This document shows, one piece after another, positions 9,480-18,291 of a stretch of DNA of 64,000 bases; position 1 is the stretch's first letter, and each line of letters begins with the position of its first letter. The notes beneath the pieces are model-generated. The model did no database searches, was not told the origin of the DNA, and saw nothing but the letters and a program-made list of their open reading frames with translations. Source of the stretch: Xanthomonas albilineans (GTDB lineage: Bacteria > Pseudomonadota > Gammaproteobacteria > Xanthomonadales > Xanthomonadaceae). The stretch is from NCBI RefSeq assembly GCF_002939705.1, contig NZ_MDCB01000005.1, positions 1-64,000 on the forward strand, given 5' to 3'. A program made the position numbers and the translations under genes.

Positions 9480-9892
9480 GACGGCAACGCGGCTACACCC
9501 TGATCGAGGTGATTGTGGCGTTTGCGCTGTTGGCCTTGGCGCTGACCTTGTTGCTGGGGTCGCTGTCCGGCGCGGCGCGCCAGGTACAGCGAGCCGACCA
9601 GCTCAGTCGCGCCACGCTGTATGCGCAGTCGCTGCTGGCCGCGCAGGGAGTGGAGCAGCCCCTGCAGCCCGGCCACACCCAGGGCGACTTCGAGCAAGGC
9701 CGCTTTCACTGGACGCTGGACGTGGCGCCCTATGTCGATCCACGGCGCCCTCCGGATGCGGCCGTGGCGCTGGGCGCTCCCACGTTGTTGCAACTGGATT
9801 TGCAGGTGCGTTGGGGCGATGCGTCGGCGCAGGTGCTGCACTGGCAGACGTTGCGTCTGGTCAATCCGCAGGCCGCGGGGATCCCGCTATGA
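9476..9892 (+). CDS. xpsI: Minor pseudopilin XpsI (GspI)
   Basis: Minor pseudopilin that, in characterised systems, nucleates the I-J-K tip complex. 138 residues. Very short leader MRRQRG|YTLIEV with Gly6 at -1 and Glu11 at +5, then a hydrophobic helix containing FALLALALTLLLG. Overlaps xpsH upstream and xpsJ downstream by 4 bases each (ATGA), so the three are probably translated together. Confidence 0.93.
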   Translation: MRRQRGYTLIEVIVAFALLALALTLLLGSLSGAARQVQRADQLSRATLYAQSLLAAQGVEQPLQPGHTQGDFEQGRFHWTLDVAPYVDPRRPPDAAVALGAPTLLQLDLQVRWGDASAQVLHWQTLRLVNPQAAGIPL

Positions 9893-10542
9893 CCTCTGCG
9901 CCCCGTCGCGCCGCTGCCGGTGGCTTCACACTGATCGAAGTATTGCTTGCCACGGTGTTGCTGGTCGGCGGCCTCACCCTTGCGTTTGCCACTTTGCGCT
10001 CGGCGACCGCCATTAGTGGCCGTGGCGAGGCGATCGCTGGGCGCAGCGAGCAGATACGTGCGGTGGAGGGCTTCCTGCGTCAGCGTCTGAGCGGTGCCAA
10101 GCCGATGGTCATGAACATCGATCCGCAGACGTTGCAGCAGGTGCGATTCGTCGGTGAGCCACAGCGGATGCAGTTCGTGGCCGATCTGCCCAGCTATCTT
10201 GGCCGTGGCGGTCCCTATCTGCACGACCTGCAAGTGAGTGGCGAGGGCGACCATCGGCAATTGGCTATCGCCTTGGTGCAGGTACAGGCTGGCAAGCAGT
10301 TGCCGGAATCCACCCCGCGTCCGCCCGAGCCGTTGGCCGAGGATCTGCGCGAGGTGCGCTTCCGTTATCGCGGCATCGATCCCGAGCGCGGCACGATCGG
10401 ATCCTGGCAGGAGCGCTGGACGCGTATCGACACGCTGCCGCTACTGGTTTCGATCGAATTGCGTGGCGGCGACGGCACCGTGTGGCCACCGTTGGTGGTC
10501 GCGCTGCGCCAGGCTGGTGGCATGGCGGGGGGGCACCAATGA
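9889..10542 (+). CDS. xpsJ: Minor pseudopilin XpsJ (GspJ)
   Basis: Minor pseudopilin, tip-complex partner of XpsI and XpsK. 217 residues. The leader ends GG|FTLIEV with Gly12 at -1 and Glu17 at +5; the soluble part is the larger beta-rich GspJ domain with the RFRYRGID...WQERW region. The ATG at 9889 overlaps the xpsI stop (ATGA), which fixes the start; a longer ORF beginning at 9811 lies within xpsI. It overlaps xpsK by 4 bases. Confidence 0.94.
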   Translation: MTSAPRRAAAGGFTLIEVLLATVLLVGGLTLAFATLRSATAISGRGEAIAGRSEQIRAVEGFLRQRLSGAKPMVMNIDPQTLQQVRFVGEPQRMQFVADLPSYLGRGGPYLHDLQVSGEGDHRQLAIALVQVQAGKQLPESTPRPPEPLAEDLREVRFRYRGIDPERGTIGSWQERWTRIDTLPLLVSIELRGGDGTVWPPLVVALRQAGGMAGGHQ

Positions 10543-11396
10543 AGCCGGTATCGGAGCGGAGCCGCGGGGCGGCGCTGGTGCTGGTGCTGTGGTTGATCGC
10601 GTTGCTCACTGCGCTGATCGGCGCGTTTGCACTCACCGCGCGCACCGAAGGTCTGGAAGGCAAGGTGCTGGGCGACGGTGCGCAAGCGCAGGAGCGCGCC
10701 CGCGCCGGACTGGAGTACGGGCTGACCCGGCTCGCCAGTACCGCGACGCAGCCGGGCTGGCGTGTCGATGGGCGCCGTTATCGCTGGCAATACGCCGACG
10801 CCACCGTGGATCTGCGGCTGACCGACGAGAGCGGCAAGGTCGACGTGAACAAGGCCGATGCGTCGTTGCTTGCCGCACTGATCCGCGCGGTTGGCGAAGA
10901 CCCGCAGCGTGCCCAGCGCATCGCCGGAGCGATCGTGGACTGGCGCGATCCGGATAATCTCAGTCAGCCCGGCGGTGGTGCCGAGGATCCGGACTATGCC
11001 GCCGCGGGCCTGCCCTATGGTGCGAAGGATGCGCCGTTCGAGAGTCTGGACGAACTGCAACTGGTGCTGGGCATGGACCCAGCGCTGTACGCCAAGCTAT
11101 TGCCCAATGTCACGCTATATAGCGGAATTCTGCGCCCGGCCCCGGAGTTCGCGCCGGCCCCGGTGCTCACTGCGCTGGGCATGGATGCGCAACAGGTGCT
11201 CGCGCAGCGCGAGCGTAACGACCAGACACCAGGCATTGGGGCGTCCGGGCGCGGCACCTACAGCGTCGAAAGTCGGGCGCGTTTGGAGAACGGGCGCGAG
11301 GCGGTTCTACGCGCAATCGTGCGATTGGGCTCGTCGCCGCTACCTGGCTCCGCCTACACTGTGCTGCGATGGGAAGAAGGATCGACAGTGCGATGA
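10539..11396 (+). CDS. xpsK: Minor pseudopilin XpsK (GspK)
   Basis: Largest minor pseudopilin, thought to cap the pseudopilus tip. 285 residues. The N-terminus [17 protein letters not shown] has the GspK form of the signal, lacking the +5 Glu found in the other pseudopilins. Helix-hairpin/SAM-like regions typical of GspK include [15 protein letters not shown] and [11 protein letters not shown]. The start codon overlaps the xpsJ stop (ATGA) and its own stop overlaps the xpsL ATG (ATGA at 11393-11396). Confidence 0.95.
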   Translation: MKPVSERSRGAALVLVLWLIALLTALIGAFALTARTEGLEGKVLGDGAQAQERARAGLEYGLTRLASTATQPGWRVDGRRYRWQYADATVDLRLTDESGKVDVNKADASLLAALIRAVGEDPQRAQRIAGAIVDWRDPDNLSQPGGGAEDPDYAAAGLPYGAKDAPFESLDELQLVLGMDPALYAKLLPNVTLYSGILRPAPEFAPAPVLTALGMDAQQVLAQRERNDQTPGIGASGRGTYSVESRARLENGREAVLRAIVRLGSSPLPGSAYTVLRWEEGSTVR

Positions 11397-12517
11397 AGGT
11401 GTGGCGCGACACGATGGGAAAAATTGGCTTGCGCCTCGCCCCCGGTGCCGGTGGCCTGTTGGCCTGGTGGCAGCGCTCGCTGATGGCGTGGCTGCCGCCG
11501 CGCTGGCAGCTGCAACTGGGCTGGTCGCAGGCGCGGTTGTTGCTATGGCGCCAGGACGATCAACTGATGTTGGCGCGGCAGGTCGACGCCGAGTTGGGTC
11601 AGGCGCTGGCCTTGCCGTGGCCGCTGCTGCCCGACGAACTGGATGCGGTGTTGGGGCCGCGGCTGGCCGCACTGCCGCGGGTATGGCTGCTGCCGGCGGC
11701 ATCAGCGTTGCAACGTCGGTTGCGGCTGCCGGTTGCGGCTGCCCAACATCTGCACGAGGTGGTTAAGTTCGAGATCGACCGGCAGACCCCGTTCCAGCCC
11801 GACCAGGTGATCTACGACGTGCGCGCCGACGGTCACCGCGACGATGCCCAGCTCGATGCCGAACTGGTGGTGGCTCCGCGCTCGGTTCTGGAAGATCTGC
11901 AGGTCGCTGCTGGTGCGTTGCGTCCGACCCTGGCCGGCATCGATGTGGCCGATGCCGTTGGGGTGCCGCTGGGGGTCAATCTGCTGCCGTTGGAACAGCG
12001 CTATCGTCGTGCCGATCCGATGCGGCGCTGGAACGCGATTCTGGCCGTCGTCGCGTTGTTGGCGTTGTGTGCGGCTGGCTGGCAACTGCTCGATAACCGC
12101 CGCGATGCACTGCAACAGCTACGCATGCAGGTGGATAGTAGCGCGCAGCGCGCCCGCGCGGTCGCCGCGCAGCGCCAGCAATTGGTCGATCTGGTCGAAG
12201 GCGCAGCGTTTTTCGATCAACTGCGCGCCGAGCACCCGACGGCAGTGGAAGTCTGGAACGAATTGAGCAAGCGCCTTCCCGAGGGTACGTATCTGGAAAA
12301 ATTCTCGATCGAGGGGGACCAGTTGCAACTGATTGGCCTCAGCAGCGAAGCGTCCTCGCTGGTTGGTCGGCTGGAAGGCTCGCCGTTGTGGCACGCGCCC
12401 TCCCTGACCGGCGTACTGCAGTCCGATCCGGGCAGCCACCGTGACCGCTTCACCCTCACCGCCACATTGGTGGGGAGCAAGCACAAGGAGGCCGCCGATG
12501 CCGGTGCAGGTCGATAA
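11393..12517 (+). CDS. xpsL: Type II secretion protein XpsL (GspL)
   Basis: Bitopic inner-membrane protein that recruits the XpsE ATPase to the platform and pairs with XpsM. 374 residues from ATG 11393, chosen because it overlaps the xpsK stop; in-frame ATGs at 11369 and 11414 are alternatives. The N-terminal ~200 residues form the actin-like cytoplasmic domain ([19 protein letters not shown]; PilM-like). A single membrane helix (about 215-235, [17 protein letters not shown]) follows, then a periplasmic ferredoxin-like domain. Also resembles PilN-type fusions, as expected for GspL. Confidence 0.93.
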   Translation: MKVWRDTMGKIGLRLAPGAGGLLAWWQRSLMAWLPPRWQLQLGWSQARLLLWRQDDQLMLARQVDAELGQALALPWPLLPDELDAVLGPRLAALPRVWLLPAASALQRRLRLPVAAAQHLHEVVKFEIDRQTPFQPDQVIYDVRADGHRDDAQLDAELVVAPRSVLEDLQVAAGALRPTLAGIDVADAVGVPLGVNLLPLEQRYRRADPMRRWNAILAVVALLALCAAGWQLLDNRRDALQQLRMQVDSSAQRARAVAAQRQQLVDLVEGAAFFDQLRAEHPTAVEVWNELSKRLPEGTYLEKFSIEGDQLQLIGLSSEASSLVGRLEGSPLWHAPSLTGVLQSDPGSHRDRFTLTATLVGSKHKEAADAGAGR

Positions 12518-13301
12518 GCGCGATCGCTGGCTGGCGCTGGGGCTGCTGCTGGCGGTGCTGGTGATCAGTTATCTGGCGCTGGTGCATCCATGGTGGAGCG
12601 TGCCGATGCATGAGGTCGAGGTGCAGATCCAGGACCTGCGCCAGCGCGAGTTGCGCGTGCGTATGCAACTGCAACAGGCGCCGGAAGTGACGCAACGGCT
12701 CCATCAGGCAGAGCGCGAACTGGCGACGCGTCCAGGTTTTTTGCGCGAGGCCTCGGCCGAGTTGGCTTCGGCGGGCCTGGTGCAGCGCCTGGAGAGCGCA
12801 GTGGCCACGGCGAGCCCGGGGAACCGCAGTTGCGCGATCAGTAATCGCTCGCCATTGGCTGCCGACAACCGCCGCGACCGTTTCACTCGCGTCGCGGTGC
12901 AGGTGCGGCTGCGCTGCGGCACTCCGGAATTAGCGGCGGTGCTGCACGCACTGGAAAGCGGGACGCCGGCGCTGTTTATCGATAATCTCAACGTGATGGC
13001 GCAGCGCTACCAGCTGTCGCTGAGCGAAAGCGGTAACGGTCTGGATGTGGCGTTCGAGTTGGCTGGCTACCTGCGGCCGAATGCCATGCCGGCATCGACG
13101 GATGCATCGGCGGCGGCTGCGCCGCAGGCGACTGCTGAGCCGGTGATGGATGTCGATACCCCGGCTGGCGATGGGGCGGGCGAACTTGTGCCGACTCCAG
13201 CGCCCGCGCCTGCGGTACCCGTATCACCGGCTTTAGCGCCTACACCACACACACCACCCAAGCAGTTACCGCACCAGTCGGTGGACCGTCATGCGGGTTG
13301 A
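12498..13301 (+). CDS. xpsM: Type II secretion protein XpsM (GspM)
   Basis: Inner-membrane platform protein that forms a complex with XpsL. 267 residues from ATG 12498 with an AAGGAG ribosome site at 12485-12490. A short cytoplasmic N-terminus, one membrane helix (about 12-28, ALGLLLAVLVISYLALV), a coiled-coil stretch (about 40-75) and a periplasmic ferredoxin-like domain. The last ~70 residues are Ala/Pro-rich and probably disordered. Overlaps xpsN by 11 bases. Confidence 0.92.
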   Translation: MPVQVDKRDRWLALGLLLAVLVISYLALVHPWWSVPMHEVEVQIQDLRQRELRVRMQLQQAPEVTQRLHQAERELATRPGFLREASAELASAGLVQRLESAVATASPGNRSCAISNRSPLAADNRRDRFTRVAVQVRLRCGTPELAAVLHALESGTPALFIDNLNVMAQRYQLSLSESGNGLDVAFELAGYLRPNAMPASTDASAAAAPQATAEPVMDVDTPAGDGAGELVPTPAPAPAVPVSPALAPTPHTPPKQLPHQSVDRHAG

Positions 13302-14043
13302 GGCGATGGGACTGCGCACCATATGGCTGGGAACCCTGGCACTGTGGGGGCTGCTGATCTGGGTACTGGGCCTGGCGGGTCTCGGCGAGCGCATCGCGCC
13401 GCTACCCGACGACCCGGCCATGGTTCCGAGCCTGCCCACCTTGCCCAAGGCGGCACCGGATCGGCTTGCCGATTTATCGCACTACGGCGAGATCGCCGCG
13501 CGCCCGGTGTTCGCCGAGGACCGCCGACCGCATCCATTTTTCCTCACTGCCGACAACGGTCAGACAGCCGCGCCGACGGTGCGCTTGACCGGGGTGCTGC
13601 TCACGGATGACTTCAAGATGGCCACGCTGACCACCGAGCATGGCGAATCGCTGCGCTTACAGGAAGGTCACGATCCGGTGCAGGGCTGGCGGCTGCTGTC
13701 GCTGGAGCCGCGTCGGGCGGTGATCAGCGGCGGTGGCGGCACCCAGACCCTGGAGTTGAAGGTGTTCGACGGCAAGGGCGGGCAGCCGCCGACCGTACTC
13801 GGCCACGGTGCCCGCGCACCGGTTGCGCAGCCTGGTGTGTCGAATGTGCAGCCCAACACCGTCCCCGCGCCGCACCTGCCGTCCCCGCCAGGCTCCCCCC
13901 CGGTGCAAGCCACGCCGTCCCCGCCTGCGGCGTCTTCGGGGCCATCATCCGAGCAGTTGCAGGCGATCCGTGAACGGATCGAAGCCCGCCGCCGGCAATT
14001 GCAACAACAGAGCCAGACCCCCCCCTCCGGCCAGAACCCTTGA
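13291..14043 (+). CDS. xpsN: Type II secretion protein XpsN (GspC/N-like)
   Basis: Bitopic inner-membrane protein that, in X. campestris, links XpsL/XpsM to the secretin XpsD, doing the job GspC does elsewhere. 250 residues: an N-terminal membrane helix (about 9-30), a periplasmic homology-region-like domain (about 60-160, with ARPVFAEDRRP and VRLTGVLLTDD), then a Pro-rich linker and a basic coiled C-terminus (ERIEARRRQLQQQ). No separate gspC is present in the operon, consistent with XpsN taking that role. Stops at 14043, 11 bases before the xpsD ATG. Confidence 0.9.
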   Translation: MRVEAMGLRTIWLGTLALWGLLIWVLGLAGLGERIAPLPDDPAMVPSLPTLPKAAPDRLADLSHYGEIAARPVFAEDRRPHPFFLTADNGQTAAPTVRLTGVLLTDDFKMATLTTEHGESLRLQEGHDPVQGWRLLSLEPRRAVISGGGGTQTLELKVFDGKGGQPPTVLGHGARAPVAQPGVSNVQPNTVPAPHLPSPPGSPPVQATPSPPAASSGPSSEQLQAIRERIEARRRQLQQQSQTPPSGQNP

Positions 14044-14054
14044 AGAGTGATCGC

Positions 14055-16373
14055 ATGACGCCGCGCCTGTTTTCCTTGTTTCTCGCGATCGGCCTGGTGG
14101 CCGGCTGCGCAACCACTCCCTCGCCCGACGTCCGCCGTGGCGCCGCGATCAATTCCAATGTCGGTCAAGCTGGCAGCTCGCAGTCTGTTGCAGCGGGCGG
14201 CAAGGCCGATCCCGATGCGTTCCCTGCGCGGGCGACGCCGGTGATCCATCACGGTAGCGGCAGCATGATCAACTCCGCGGCTGCCTCCGCGCCGGCGCCG
14301 TCGCTGGCCAATGCCAGAAGCGGTAGCGCCACGTTCAACTTCGAGGGCGAATCGCTGCAGGCGGTGGTCAAGGCGATTCTCGGCGACATGCTCGGGCAGA
14401 ACTATGTGATCGCGCCGGGCGTGCAGGGGACGGTGACCCTGGCGACCCCCAAGCCGGTCTCGCCGGCACAGGCGTTGAATCTGTTGGAAATGGTGCTGGG
14501 CTGGAACAACGCCCGTATGGTCTACAGCGGCGGTCGCTACAACATCGTTCCCGCCGATCAGGCGCTGGCCGGCACGGTCGCGCCGAGCAGCGCCTCGCCT
14601 GCCAGTGCGCGCGGTTTCGAGGTGCGGGTGGTGCCGCTGAAGTTCATCTCCGCCAGTGAGATGAAGAAGGTGCTGGAACCCTACGCGCGTCCGAATGCGA
14701 TCGTCGGGATCGACAACGCGCGCAATGTCATCACCCTGGGCGGTACCCGCGTCGAGCTGGAAAATTACCTGCGCACTGTGCAGATCTTCGATGTGGACTG
14801 GCTGTCGGGGATGTCGGTGGGTGTGTTTCCGATCCAGTTCGGTAAGGCGGATAAGGTTGCCTCGGACCTGGAGAAGGTGTTCGGCGAGAATAGCAAGACG
14901 CCCAGTGCCGGCATGTTCCGTTTCATGCCGCTGGAGAATGTCAATGCGGTGTTGGTGATCACCCCGCAGGCGCGCTATCTGGACCAGATCCAGGAATGGC
15001 TGGATCGTATCGACAGTGCAGGCGGCGGTGCACGGCTGTTCTCTTACGAACTCAAATACATCAAGGCCAGAGATTTGGCCGAGCGTTTGTCCGAGGTGTT
15101 TGGTGGGGGCGGCAGCAATCGCGGCGATCCCAATGTTTCGTTGATGCCCGGCATGCAGATGAACCAGTTGAACGGCGGCGGCAGTTTTGGCGGTAGCGAC
15201 CTCAGCATGAGCGGCGGTAACAGCAGCTTCGGCGGCGGGAATCTGGGTGGCAGCGGGAGCGATATCAATTCCTTGGGCGGCGGTGGTTCCTCCAGTGGCA
15301 TCGGCAGCGGCGGCGGGCTGGGGAATGGCGGCCTGCAACTGTCGCCGCGCACCGCCGGCAACGGCAGCGTGACTCTGGAAGTGCAGGGCGACAAGGTCGG
15401 CGTCGCGGCGGTGGAGGAAACCAATACCCTGCTGGTGCGTTCCACACCGCAGGCTTGGCGTTCCATTCGCGACGTGGTCGAGAAGCTCGACGTGATGCCG
15501 ATGCAGGTGCACATCGAAGCGCAGGTGGCCGAGGTCAGCCTGACCGGCGATTTGCAGTATGGGGTCAATTGGTTCTTCGAAAATTCGGTCAACGCGTCCA
15601 CCGATGGGAGCGCGGCGAATGGGACGGGGATTGGTCGTGGTGCGGGTCTGCCCAGCGCCGCCGGTCGCAAGATATGGGGCGACATCGCCGGCAAAATCGG
15701 CAGTGATGGCGTGGGTTGGACTTTCCTCGGCAGAAACGCCGCGGCGGTGATCACCGCGCTGGACAAGGTCACCAACCTCAAGCTGCTGCAGACGCCGTCG
15801 GTGTTCGTGCGCAACAATGCCGAAGCCACGCTCAATGTGGGCACGCGCATCCCGATTAACTCCACCTCGATCAATACCGGGATCGGCATCGATTCCAGTT
15901 ATTCGTCGGTGCAGTACATCGATACCGGTGTGATTCTCAAGGTGCGTCCGCGAGTCACCAAGGACGGGATGGTGTTCTTGGATATCGTGCAGGAAGTGAG
16001 CACGCCTAGCGCGCGGCCGGCCGCATGTACCGCCGGCACGACCAATGTGGTCAACACTTCGGCCTGCAACGTGGACATCAATACGCGCCGGGTCAAGACC
16101 GAAGCGGCGGTGCAAAGTGGCGATACCATCATGCTGGCTGGCCTGATCAACGACAGCACAGTGGATAGCAGTCTCGGCGTGCCGTTCCTCAGCAAGATGC
16201 CGGTGATCGGTGCGCTGTTCGGACAGAAGACCCAGCAGAAAAACCGCAACGAAGTGATCGTGCTGTTGACCCCGACGATCGTGCGCGACCCGCAGGAAGC
16301 GCGCAATCTCACCGACGAGTACGGGCAAAAATTCAAGGCCATGCAGCCGCTCCCGGCGCCCGGCAAAAAGTAA
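14055..16373 (+). CDS. xpsD: Type II secretion outer-membrane secretin XpsD (GspD)
   Basis: Outer-membrane secretin channel through which folded exoproteins leave. 772 residues from ATG 14055 (AAGAG at 14043-14047); an in-frame TTG at 14040 is possible but would weaken the signal. The lipobox LVAG|C puts the lipidated Cys at residue 18, so this secretin is itself a lipoprotein. N0-N3 domains run from about 95 to 520. The N3 region holds a Gly/Ser/Asn-rich low-complexity loop (about 350-430). The C-terminal secretin domain (about 560-760) includes VPFLSKMPVIGALF and LLTPTIVRDP. No pilotin gene is visible nearby. Confidence 0.96.
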   Translation: MTPRLFSLFLAIGLVAGCATTPSPDVRRGAAINSNVGQAGSSQSVAAGGKADPDAFPARATPVIHHGSGSMINSAAASAPAPSLANARSGSATFNFEGESLQAVVKAILGDMLGQNYVIAPGVQGTVTLATPKPVSPAQALNLLEMVLGWNNARMVYSGGRYNIVPADQALAGTVAPSSASPASARGFEVRVVPLKFISASEMKKVLEPYARPNAIVGIDNARNVITLGGTRVELENYLRTVQIFDVDWLSGMSVGVFPIQFGKADKVASDLEKVFGENSKTPSAGMFRFMPLENVNAVLVITPQARYLDQIQEWLDRIDSAGGGARLFSYELKYIKARDLAERLSEVFGGGGSNRGDPNVSLMPGMQMNQLNGGGSFGGSDLSMSGGNSSFGGGNLGGSGSDINSLGGGGSSSGIGSGGGLGNGGLQLSPRTAGNGSVTLEVQGDKVGVAAVEETNTLLVRSTPQAWRSIRDVVEKLDVMPMQVHIEAQVAEVSLTGDLQYGVNWFFENSVNASTDGSAANGTGIGRGAGLPSAAGRKIWGDIAGKIGSDGVGWTFLGRNAAAVITALDKVTNLKLLQTPSVFVRNNAEATLNVGTRIPINSTSINTGIGIDSSYSSVQYIDTGVILKVRPRVTKDGMVFLDIVQEVSTPSARPAACTAGTTNVVNTSACNVDINTRRVKTEAAVQSGDTIMLAGLINDSTVDSSLGVPFLSKMPVIGALFGQKTQQKNRNEVIVLLTPTIVRDPQEARNLTDEYGQKFKAMQPLPAPGKK

Positions 16374-16379
16374 GCGCAG

Positions 16380-17213
16380 GTGAGCCTGCCCATCGTGTTG
16401 GTGCCGGTCGGTGTCGACGATGTTGCGCTGGATGCCTGCCTGGGAGCGCTGGAGGCGAATACGCCGGCGGGCACCCGGGTATGGCTGGCCGACGATGCGC
16501 AGGCCGGGCCGCGTGGTGTCCGGGTGATCGAGGCGTGGCTGGCGCGCACGCGCCTGCAGGCTGACTACACCCGGCGTGCGTGCATGCTCGGTGAGGTGGC
16601 GCATCTGGACGAGATGTTGCGCGCTTGTGCCGACGCCGATGTGGCGGTGCTGGCGGCCGATGCGCAGCCGCTGCCGGGGTGGTTGCAGCACTTGAGCGCG
16701 TGCCTGGCGCGCGATGCCGCCATTGCCAGTGGCACGCCGTGGAGCAATGCCGGCGAGACGTGTGCGTGGCCGCGCTTGGGCGAGATCAATCCGTTGCCCG
16801 AGGATCCCGAACGCCTGGCTCGCGCTTGCGCGGCATTGCCGCCGCTACATCCGGAGTTGCCAGCGGCGGTGTGCCATGCGGTCGTCTTGCGCGGCGCGGC
16901 GCGGCAGCGCGTCGGTGGATTGGACGCCAGCAGTTACGGTTCTTGGTATGCGGCGCTGATCGATCTGTCCCTGCGCATGGCAGGACTCGGCTGGCGCAAT
17001 GTGCTGTGCGAGACGGCGCACGTCGCGCGGCGTGCCGAAGGTTGCGCCGCCGATGGCGACATGGAGGCATTGGCGACGCGTTGGCCGGCCTGGCATGCGC
17101 GCCTGGCCGGATTCCTGATGCACGATCCGTTGCGCGCCTGCCGCGATGCACTGCGGCGTGGGTACGACACCCTGTCGCCGCTGGATCCGCAAGGGATGCT
17201 GTTCGATGTCTAG
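16380..17213 (+). CDS. Glycosyltransferase-like protein (divergent GT2)
   Basis: 277-residue protein starting at GTG 16380, six bases after xpsD. The N-terminal ~120 residues look like a GT-A fold of family 2 (PIVLVPVGVDDVALDACLGALE, then a segment where an acidic metal-binding motif is expected, ADVAVLAADAQPLPGWLQHL), but I see no clean DXD. A later GGLD...YGSWYAALIDLSLRMAGLGWRN segment resembles the acceptor region of GT2 enzymes. It overlaps the next GT2 gene by 8 bases, so the two are probably co-translated. Substrate unknown; it may be a partner of the next enzyme or have lost metal binding. Confidence 0.7.
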   Translation: MSLPIVLVPVGVDDVALDACLGALEANTPAGTRVWLADDAQAGPRGVRVIEAWLARTRLQADYTRRACMLGEVAHLDEMLRACADADVAVLAADAQPLPGWLQHLSACLARDAAIASGTPWSNAGETCAWPRLGEINPLPEDPERLARACAALPPLHPELPAAVCHAVVLRGAARQRVGGLDASSYGSWYAALIDLSLRMAGLGWRNVLCETAHVARRAEGCAADGDMEALATRWPAWHARLAGFLMHDPLRACRDALRRGYDTLSPLDPQGMLFDV

Positions 17214-18060
17214 CCTGCGCGAACAACCCATCGCGGTGGTGGTGGTGACTTACGAGAGCGGCAGTACCATCGATGCGTGCCTGCAGCGGCTGCGCGCCGC
17301 CGCCGAAGTGGGGCAGATCCGGGTCGTCGACAACGCTTCGCGCGACGACACCCTGGAGTTGGTGCAGCGTCATGCACTGGAGGATTCGCGGGTACGCTTC
17401 GTCGCCAATCCAGATAACCCAGGATTCGCCACTGCATGCAACCAGGGGGCTGAAGCCAGCGATGCGCCGTGGCTGGCGTTCGTCAATCCCGACCTGCTGG
17501 TCGAGCCGGAGACGTTGGCGTTGCTGCGGGCGCGGGCGGTTGCGCTCGGCGAGGCATTGCTGGGGGTGGAGCAAGTCGACACGCAGGGCAATGTCGATGC
17601 GGCGGTGCGCCGTCGCGATCCGGATTTTGCGGCGATGTTGCGGCATCCGCTGTCCGGTGCACGGCTGGCGTTGTTGGCCGATCCAACGCAGCCGGTACAG
17701 CGTGTGCCGGCGCTGTCTGGCGCACTGATGGTGCTGCCGCGCACGTTGTTCGTGCGCATCGGCGGATGGGATGCAGGTTATCGCCTGCATGCCGAGGATC
17801 TGGACCTATGCCGGCGCGCACGCGAGGCCGGGGCGACGGTGGCGGTGGTCAACACCTTGCGCGTGTTGCATGTGCGTGGTGTTTCCGGCCGCAAGCGACC
17901 GTGGTTCGTCGAATGGCACAAGCATCGTGGCTTGTGGCGCTACTTCCGCAAGTTCGAGGCGCCGACGCGCACCTGGCCGGTGCGCGTGGCGGTGTGGCTG
18001 GCGATCTGGCTGCATGCCTGGGTGACCTTCGCCCGGCTGTGCTGGCGCCGTCGCGGCTGA
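17206..18060 (+). CDS. Glycosyltransferase family 2 (rhamnosyltransferase-like)
   Basis: 284 residues from ATG 17206. A standard GT2 fold: AVVVVTYESG at the start, the nucleotide-sugar binding VVDNASRDDT, the N-P-D-N-P-G-F motif typical of WbbL-type rhamnosyltransferases, and an acidic metal motif in FVNPDLLVEP. The acceptor-side GGWDAGYRLHAEDLDLCRRAREAG contains the ED base motif. C-terminal basic/aromatic helix may associate with the membrane. Likely adds a sugar to a polysaccharide or lipopolysaccharide; substrate not predictable. Overlaps the upstream GT-like gene. Confidence 0.88.
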   Translation: MSSLREQPIAVVVVTYESGSTIDACLQRLRAAAEVGQIRVVDNASRDDTLELVQRHALEDSRVRFVANPDNPGFATACNQGAEASDAPWLAFVNPDLLVEPETLALLRARAVALGEALLGVEQVDTQGNVDAAVRRRDPDFAAMLRHPLSGARLALLADPTQPVQRVPALSGALMVLPRTLFVRIGGWDAGYRLHAEDLDLCRRAREAGATVAVVNTLRVLHVRGVSGRKRPWFVEWHKHRGLWRYFRKFEAPTRTWPVRVAVWLAIWLHAWVTFARLCWRRRG

Positions 18061-18291
18061 CGCGGCGGCGACTGTTGAAGTAGGCGCGTATCGCGGCGCA
18101 GGCCGTAAGTGGAGAGTGGACGCCAGCGTCGGCGAACGGCATTTCCGTAGCGGCGACAGCGGTCGGCGTGTCGATGCAACAGGCCACCGCCGCGTCATGG
18201 CAAGGCGCCGTCAGCACTCCATCCGGACGCCGCCAGCAGATGCTCCGGCACGGACCCGCAGCGCGCTCTCCTGCAGCGGTCGCGTCGCGGC

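Noticed and set aside
13668-16691. Minus-strand open frame of 1007 codons opposite xpsD
   Set aside because: Antisense to a certain secretin gene; composition is His/Arg/Gly-rich with no domain, as typical of open frames opposite high-GC genes.
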